Shown here piece by piece: positions 59,439-64,000 of a stretch of 64,000 bases of DNA. Location of the stretch: positions 160,092,635 to 160,156,634 of the forward strand of contig VDFB02047230.1 in NCBI GenBank assembly GCA_007258455.2, in the 5' to 3' direction. Within the stretch, counting starts at the first letter, position 1. Each line of letters begins with the position of its first letter. The position numbers and the translations under genes were made by a program. A model generated the notes under the pieces. It was not told the origin of the DNA. It was given only the letters and a program-made list of their open reading frames with translations, and searched no databases. Source of the stretch: Sequoia sempervirens (Eukaryota > Streptophyta > Pinopsida > Cupressales > Cupressaceae).

Positions 59439-60236
59439 ATGAGCCAAGACATTATTCAGTATATTAGAGGTGTAGGGACAGGAAAAGACGAGGATTGGAT
59501 AGGTCCACCTATCCCTGAAGGTCAGACAATATCAGGAGTACTTGGTTTTCACAGATCCAGTTCTGACGGTAGTGAAAACAGTGTTGCAACCCTAATGGCA
59601 GAACGTGAGACTTCCTCAGAGACTCGCAGGGATCCAGGGAAGGCACATGCAGAGGGTGATATTACAGATGAGGAGTTTAGACGGAGGCATGATAATATGA
59701 TGGACATGATGTCTCAGTTGATGGGTACCATTAGACGCTGCACACCCAATACGCCAATTTCACAATGTCATTGGTCGACGAAATGGACCGGTAATTCTCG
59801 CTGGATCAGCCATACATCGCGACTCCCGGACAGCCGCCTCCCATCTATCGTGAGTTTAGGGCCGTCAGCCTACTTTCTTACCTAGGAGATTCCAAGCACC
59901 ACAAACCCGTGGGCGAAAGCATATCGTGTGAGTTTCGTACCACATAATGGCATGTCAAGGCGCACTTTGACGAGATTTCACCTGCGAGTGTACATGTCAC
60001 TAGCACCGGAGATCCGGCAAGCACTTACGTTTCATGAGTTTATTGATGTCTATAAACCCAGAGGAGGAGGCAGATTTGACCGTAGACCCCCACAGCATCA
60101 GCAGTCGCAGCCACAGGTGAACCGGGATTTGCAGTATGCGGTTAGCAAGATTACCTTGCCATATTTTGATGGGTCCGAAAAGACATCAGCGAGGTCTTGG
60201 GTTTAGAAACTGGACAATTACTTATCACTTAGGCCT
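59439..60236 (+). pseudogene. Gag N-terminal region, interrupted by stops
   Basis: The probable gag start is the ATG at 59439 (MSQDIIQYIRGVGTGKDEDW), about 70 bp after the primer site. The same frame runs on through a Met-rich helix (RRRHDNMMDMMSQLMG) to a TAG at 59883. It then resumes (MSFVPHNGMSRRTLTRFHLR, ALTFHEFIDVYKPRGGGRFD) and meets another TAG at 60204 just before the capsid domain. Between about 59740 and 59930 a different frame reads more like gag, so two compensating frameshifts are likely besides the stops. The TAG at 60204 is one base from a Gln codon, so loss could be recent. Confidence 0.7.
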
Positions 60237-62057
60237 ATGCAGGAGGATGAGGCAATTAAATTTGCTACTTTGCATCTCGACGGAGTAGCACATGATTGGT
60301 GGCACCACGGTATGTACACGCTTGGCCATCATGCAGTTAATACCTATCAGGAGTTCACTAGCAGACTGATAGAGAGATTTGATAAAAGGGATCCAGAACT
60401 TTATTTCAGAGAGTTGGCTCAGCTCAGACAGACAGGTAGCTTGGATTCTTACATTGGCGAGTTTCAGAGAGTTGCAGTTATGGTGACTGGTATTTCAGAA
60501 CGGAGACTCATTATACTCTTCGTTGAGGGTTTGACAGAGCCTATGAGAGGTTGGGTCAAGGCGTTTGACCCTCCTACTCTTCAGGAGGCGATGCGGAAGG
60601 CAAGGAGTATGGAGCTTGCTGCTCCGAAGAAACAATTTCAGCCTAAGACAAACAACTTGCCTATTGAGGAGAGTCATACACCAGTTGCAGATCCAAAAAG
60701 GAAACCAGTTGCGAGAATTGATGATGCAACTCGGGATGAATTGAGAAAGAAACAACTTTGTTATTGGTGCAAAGCACCCTACAATAAGGAGCATGATTGT
60801 CCTTTGAGACCGAAGGGCAGAGCCAACCGCGCCATGTGGGTTTACTATGATGATGATGAGTCTGATGATTCAGACCAGCAGGTTGTTTCAGAACATGCAG
60901 AGGCCGGGAATGCCTCTATGGAGTTTGGGCCAGATGCCAACTTATCCCCGTTGGTGTTATCTGCTAGTGTACGGGATGACTCATTTAGGTTTAGGGGATT
61001 AGTGGAAGGACAGCGATGTATTGCTATGCTCGACACTGGAGCCACACACAATTTCATCGATGAGAGCTTCGTCAACAGATGTAGACTCCAGACAGAGGAT
61101 TTCGATGGATTCAGAGTTCGGGTGGCAGATGGATATACACTCACTTGCACTCGACGGATTTGTAATCTCACTCTCATGCTGAATGATTATGAGTTGCAGG
61201 CAGACTTCTATGTAGTCAACCTGGGTGGGATGGATTTGGTGTTGGGTATGAGATGGCTTCAGGACATCAGTGTGTTCACCCTCAACTTGCCTAAAATGGA
61301 GATGAGATTTGAGGTACAAGGCAAGAAATATGTGTTGAGGGGGATTACAGATGGCAACCTTCGTTCTATCTCTCTCGTTAGTGGGAAGAGTGGGATGGTT
61401 GAGGAGGATTTTGTGCAGACCAGGCAGGGTTATGCTCAGTACCCCGGGGGTTCTGAGACAGTCATTTGGGATCAGCCTAGTGGTTTGGGTCCGTTTGTGA
61501 CCAATCCATTGTTTGAGATGAATGTTATATCTTCATACGACAATCCACTCTTTGAGTTTGATGTGGGTAACTCACCTGATCCTGGTCTTGAGCAGAGTGA
61601 TGATAGCGTTTGGGATCCTACTAGTGCACTGGGATTTCAGACTCAGCTCACGGAGGAGTATCACAGTGTGTATATGGTGCAGAGTGCATATGGCTTCATG
61701 ATTGATCCGCATGTACACAATTTGTTTCAGGTGCACAGTTCTAGTATGCACGTACTTGATATGTTGGATGATAGTATATCTCGTGCAGTTTTAGGGGGTA
61801 AGTGTTGTTGCTTGCAGTTTGACTTGCCTCCTTCTGAGTTTCTTGATCCTATGCCGGACCGCACTGAGGTTACTAGGGAATGGTATTCTATTCTTGCTGA
61901 TCAGTTGTGGGAGTTACAGGAGTCCGTTGTGGCCAGCAGGAACATTGTCCGGTACTATCCTTCAGGATCGAGGCGATTTTTAATCTTGGTAGTATTCGCG
62001 GTGCTTGAGGTCAAAGCAATTTCGGGGAGGGCGTTGTCATGTCCCGTTTTTAGGTGA
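60237..62057 (+). CDS. Gag capsid, zinc finger and aspartic protease fused to a novel C-terminus
   Basis: A 606-codon open frame. Residues 1-130 are a retrotransposon gag capsid domain (FATLHLDGVAHDWWHHG, FTSRLIERFDKRDPELYFRE, LRQTGSLDSYIGEFQRVA). Residues 175-188 form a CX2CX7HXC zinc finger (CYWCKAPYNKEHDC), the variant usual in plant Ty3/Gypsy chromoviruses. Residues 235-375 are a retropepsin, with the catalytic Asp at 61032 in MLDTGATHNFIDESF and GGMDLVLGMRWL near its end. Residues about 385-606 match nothing I recognise. This part is acidic, repeats NPLFE-[MF]-[ND]-V, and lacks RT motifs. The frame runs through the polypurine tract and stops 23 bp inside the 3' LTR. The likely true start is upstream, past a stop at 60204, so in its present state the ATG at 60237 would give a truncated Gag. 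Confidence 0.85.
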   Translation: MQEDEAIKFATLHLDGVAHDWWHHGMYTLGHHAVNTYQEFTSRLIERFDKRDPELYFRELAQLRQTGSLDSYIGEFQRVAVMVTGISERRLIILFVEGLTEPMRGWVKAFDPPTLQEAMRKARSMELAAPKKQFQPKTNNLPIEESHTPVADPKRKPVARIDDATRDELRKKQLCYWCKAPYNKEHDCPLRPKGRANRAMWVYYDDDESDDSDQQVVSEHAEAGNASMEFGPDANLSPLVLSASVRDDSFRFRGLVEGQRCIAMLDTGATHNFIDESFVNRCRLQTEDFDGFRVRVADGYTLTCTRRICNLTLMLNDYELQADFYVVNLGGMDLVLGMRWLQDISVFTLNLPKMEMRFEVQGKKYVLRGITDGNLRSISLVSGKSGMVEEDFVQTRQGYAQYPGGSETVIWDQPSGLGPFVTNPLFEMNVISSYDNPLFEFDVGNSPDPGLEQSDDSVWDPTSALGFQTQLTEEYHSVYMVQSAYGFMIDPHVHNLFQVHSSSMHVLDMLDDSISRAVLGGKCCCLQFDLPPSEFLDPMPDRTEVTREWYSILADQLWELQESVVASRNIVRYYPSGSRRFLILVVFAVLEVKAISGRALSCPVFR

Positions 62058-63410
62058 CCTTGTTTTGTCGGTGAGCCTATTATTTCCCGATCCTCGTGGT
62101 ATGAGGATAGGTCGTAAGAAGGGATCATCGGGAGTTACTGATGTTAGCTCCAATTTAGCGATTGTGTCGAGTTGGGCCTTATGAGAATCTTCGAAGTGCA
62201 TTTTCCGGGAACTTTCTATTTTAGAAGTTAGATTGATGAGGAAAACGCATTTGGGCAGGGCACCTGGTTCAACCATTCAGCTCAGAGTCGACCCAGTTCA
62301 GCAGTTTGTTGATCAGACGGAGAAATAAGGAGTATTTAATGACTTATTAAATATTTAATATTTTGACTTTATAATAAAGTCACTTTATTGAAATATTTAA
62401 ATATTTAATTAATTGGCCTAAATTATAAAGTATTTATTATACTTTATAATAAAGTATTAAATGTTGACTTAATGAGTATTTTATATTCATTAAAATATGG
62501 ACGCCAATAAATAATGATTTCTCCTAAGCTCAAAGTGCGAATTAAATCATTTAATTTAAATGATTATTTTAAAGGAGTTGGGTCAAATTTTTCAAAGGGC
62601 AGTATATATTCTCAGCAAGGACAAATCGAACCATTATGATTATGTTATTCTAATTTGTCTTTTTGCTCTGAGCATTGGAGTTTGCAAACCTTAGGGTTTC
62701 TGGCAGACAGACGTTTCTGGAGAACGAAAACTCTTCAGAGATTAGGCAGACTGAGGCTGTGAAATACCAGTTTAAGCTTGCATCTGAGTGACTTCATTCA
62801 GGAGTTACAGATTGAACGTATTGACATATTCAGACAAGGATTCACTGAGTTATCCATCAGACAATACAGGCGATTTCATCAGAGATCAATCTACAAGGTT
62901 TTGGCACACTTTCCAAGAAGTCGTACCTTGTTATTTATTGCTGCAACAGGCCGTACTTTTTTGTACTGCCCAGGCCGTACATTCTTTTCTCCAGAGGAAC
63001 GCATTTATCTTTCAGTTTGTGATGATTAGTTCTTGGGCGCATTGACACTGGAGATTCTTCTTGCCTGTGACTGGAGAGCAAAGCTGATATATTATTTTCT
63101 TAATGCATTTAATGCTGCTTCAGCCGCCATTCAGGTTTTTCAATAAAAATCATTGTATCTCATGCTTTATTCAGATTTTTGTATTGTAAATGCTCTGGAA
63201 GTAATAAAAAACAGTACGCCTACCTTCTCTGATCATTTTCCAAGCTTTTCTAGAGTTTATTAATTTTTTATGAATTTATTAGCAATTTTGAGAGAAATCG
63301 CAGCTTTACATTTTTGCCTGAAAACTCATCAAAACACAAAAAAATCAAAATTTGCAAAAAACATCAAATCTCAGTTAGGGTTTCGCATTGAGAACCATCA
63401 GGAGTTGACA
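62035..63410 (+). repeat. 3' LTR of the gag-protease element
   Basis: Starts TGTCATGTCCC and ends AGTTGACA. Collinear with the 5' LTR, including the AT palindromes (62335-62460), the ATATATTCTC box and the CAGGCCGTAC repeats (about 62947-62980). Open frames seen inside both LTRs are copies of each other and not genes. Confidence 0.9.
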
Positions 63411-63472
63411 TTGGCCATGATTTTTCTATCGTCCAAAATTATTGGCCATGATTTTTTTATCGTCCAAAATTA
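63411..63472. repeat. 31-bp tandem repeat, two copies
   Basis: TTGGCCATGATTTTT then TATCGTCCAAAATTA occurs at 63411-63441 and 63442-63472 with one difference. It starts at the exact base after the 3' LTR. Confidence 0.88.
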
Positions 63473-63534
63473 TCTAGCAAAATTTATTTCATCTTGGCAT
63501 GATTTTCTTTAACCATTTTAATGTTTGGACTTAG

Positions 63535-64000
63535 GCAAATTTTCTTTCTATGGCGAATTTTCTTTCTATGGCGAAATTTTAAAGTGTCAAGCATATATTC
63601 TTAATTTCTCAAAGCCCATACTTAGGCAAAAATTTAAATTTTCACACTTCTAAGCATGGCGGACTTTGGCTTTTACCCAGCCATTCAACTTCTTGCTCAA
63701 GGCGGACTTTGTCTCCTCTCTTGCCATTTAAAATTTGAACATGGGCAGACTTCATAGAATTTCATGCCACATCCATTGGCTTAAGGGCGGACTTCACACA
63801 TTTTTATGCCATCCAACACATGGACAGGGCGGACTTGCCTTGTTTTGTTGCCATTCATAGGGCGGACTTGGCAACTTTCCTTGCCATTTAGTTGAGCGGA
63901 CTTCCTTCATGGCCTTGCCATTGGACACTTGAACATGGGCGGACTTTAGCTTATGTCTGGCCACTCAAGGGCAGACTTCATTGGATGTCTTGCCATTCAC
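63535..64000. repeat. GGCGGACTT...GCCAT minisatellite-like array, open at the window edge
   Basis: Nine GGCGGACTT-type motifs (some GGCAGACTT or AGCGGACTT) start at about 63658, 63701, 63744, 63786, 63829, 63861, 63895, 63938 and 63970. Spacing is 32-43 bp, and most are followed 18-25 bp later by GCCATT or GCCAC. A simpler TTTTCTTTCTATGGCGAA repeat precedes at about 63540-63585. The motif is conserved while the spacer varies, unlike ordinary slippage repeats. Frames contain many stops, so it is not a repeat protein. The array continues beyond the window. Confidence 0.75.

Larger units (their letters stand above)
57958..63410 (+). mobile_element. Gypsy-like LTR element with gag-protease only
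   Basis: LTRs of about 1.4 kb (57958-59355 and 62035-63410) flank a 2.7-kb interior. A primer site follows the left LTR at 59357 and a polypurine tract GGGGAGGGCG (62024-62033) precedes the right LTR. The interior holds gag and an aspartic protease but no reverse transcriptase, RNase H or integrase, so the element is non-autonomous. The LTRs are close in sequence (roughly 5-6% different by eye over the 58.6-59.3 kb part). The right LTR starts TGTCATGTCCC, but the left has GGCCATGTCCCC at the matching position, so its first bases are altered. A target duplication is not clear (CCGGC at left, TTGGC at right). Confidence 0.88.

Noticed and set aside
60495..61319. Minus-strand frames of 99-110 codons.
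   Set aside because: Antisense shadows of the gag-protease frame.
58732..63045. Near-identical 80-85 codon plus-strand frames at 58.7-59.1 and 62.8-63.0 kb.
   Set aside because: These are copies of LTR sequence. The frames are not conserved in length and lack family resemblance.
63411..63472. CRISPR-like direct repeats in the 31-bp and GGCGGACTT arrays.
   Set aside because: The 31-bp repeats are contiguous with no spacers, and the GGCGGACTT boxes are only 9 bp with short, uneven spacers. The context is a plant genome.

Overview
The window looks like a stretch of a large, repeat-dominated seed-plant nuclear genome, most likely a gymnosperm such as a conifer (inference). It is AT-rich and very gene-poor. 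It is filled with LTR retrotransposons, LINE relics and one SINE at different stages of decay, and LTR elements use the plant initiator-Met tRNA primer site (TGGTATCAGAGC or TGGTATCAAAGC). No complete host gene is present. The only host exon I recognise with some confidence is a 38-nt exon of an HDDC2-like HD-domain phosphohydrolase at 51.30 kb.

Layout. 0-35 kb is old decayed sequence: a Copia gag-protease-integrase relic (3.4-5.3 kb, +), a fold-back element (8.05-8.26 kb), a Ty3/Gypsy gag relic (12.7-10.85 kb, -) with an LTR-like end rich in AT palindromes (15.9-16.4 kb), a LINE RNase H relic (21.8-21.35 kb, -), ancient tandem duplications (1.5-2.0, 18.2-18.5 and 23.3-24.2 kb), a SINE with a perfect 16-bp target duplication (25.35-25.57 kb), a Copia reverse-transcriptase relic (30.4-29.2 kb, -) and a LINE RT fragment cut by a 100-N gap (35.38-35.74 kb).

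36.5-47.1 kb holds two younger insertions side by side in one ancestral sequence. The first is a 5.8-kb Copia element (LTRs 36579-37188 and 41735-42353) with gag, PR, IN, RT and RH all recognisable but broken. The second is a 4.5-kb non-autonomous element with 1.7-kb LTRs around only 1.1 kb of internal DNA, bounded by a perfect TAATA duplication. 47.4-54.5 kb is less repetitive and holds a GC-rich island, a diverged 1.07-kb tandem duplication and the HDDC2-like exon.

54.58-63.41 kb holds two abutting non-autonomous LTR elements. One, on the minus strand, has Copia-type LTRs and two arrays of tandem repeats (47 bp and about 99 bp). The same two modules occur in the same order in the 3' end of the 36.6-42.4 kb Copia element, so it appears to be a coding-less relative of that family. 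The other is Gypsy-like, with 1.4-kb LTRs and a 606-codon open frame carrying gag, zinc finger, aspartic protease and an unrecognised C-terminal extension, but no RT, RNase H or integrase. The window ends inside a minisatellite-like array of GGCGGACTT...GCCAT units.

How parts could work together: the three non-autonomous elements would need enzymes supplied in trans. The Copia here shares cis modules with one of them but is itself disabled. All alignments, percentages and copy counts were made by eye.
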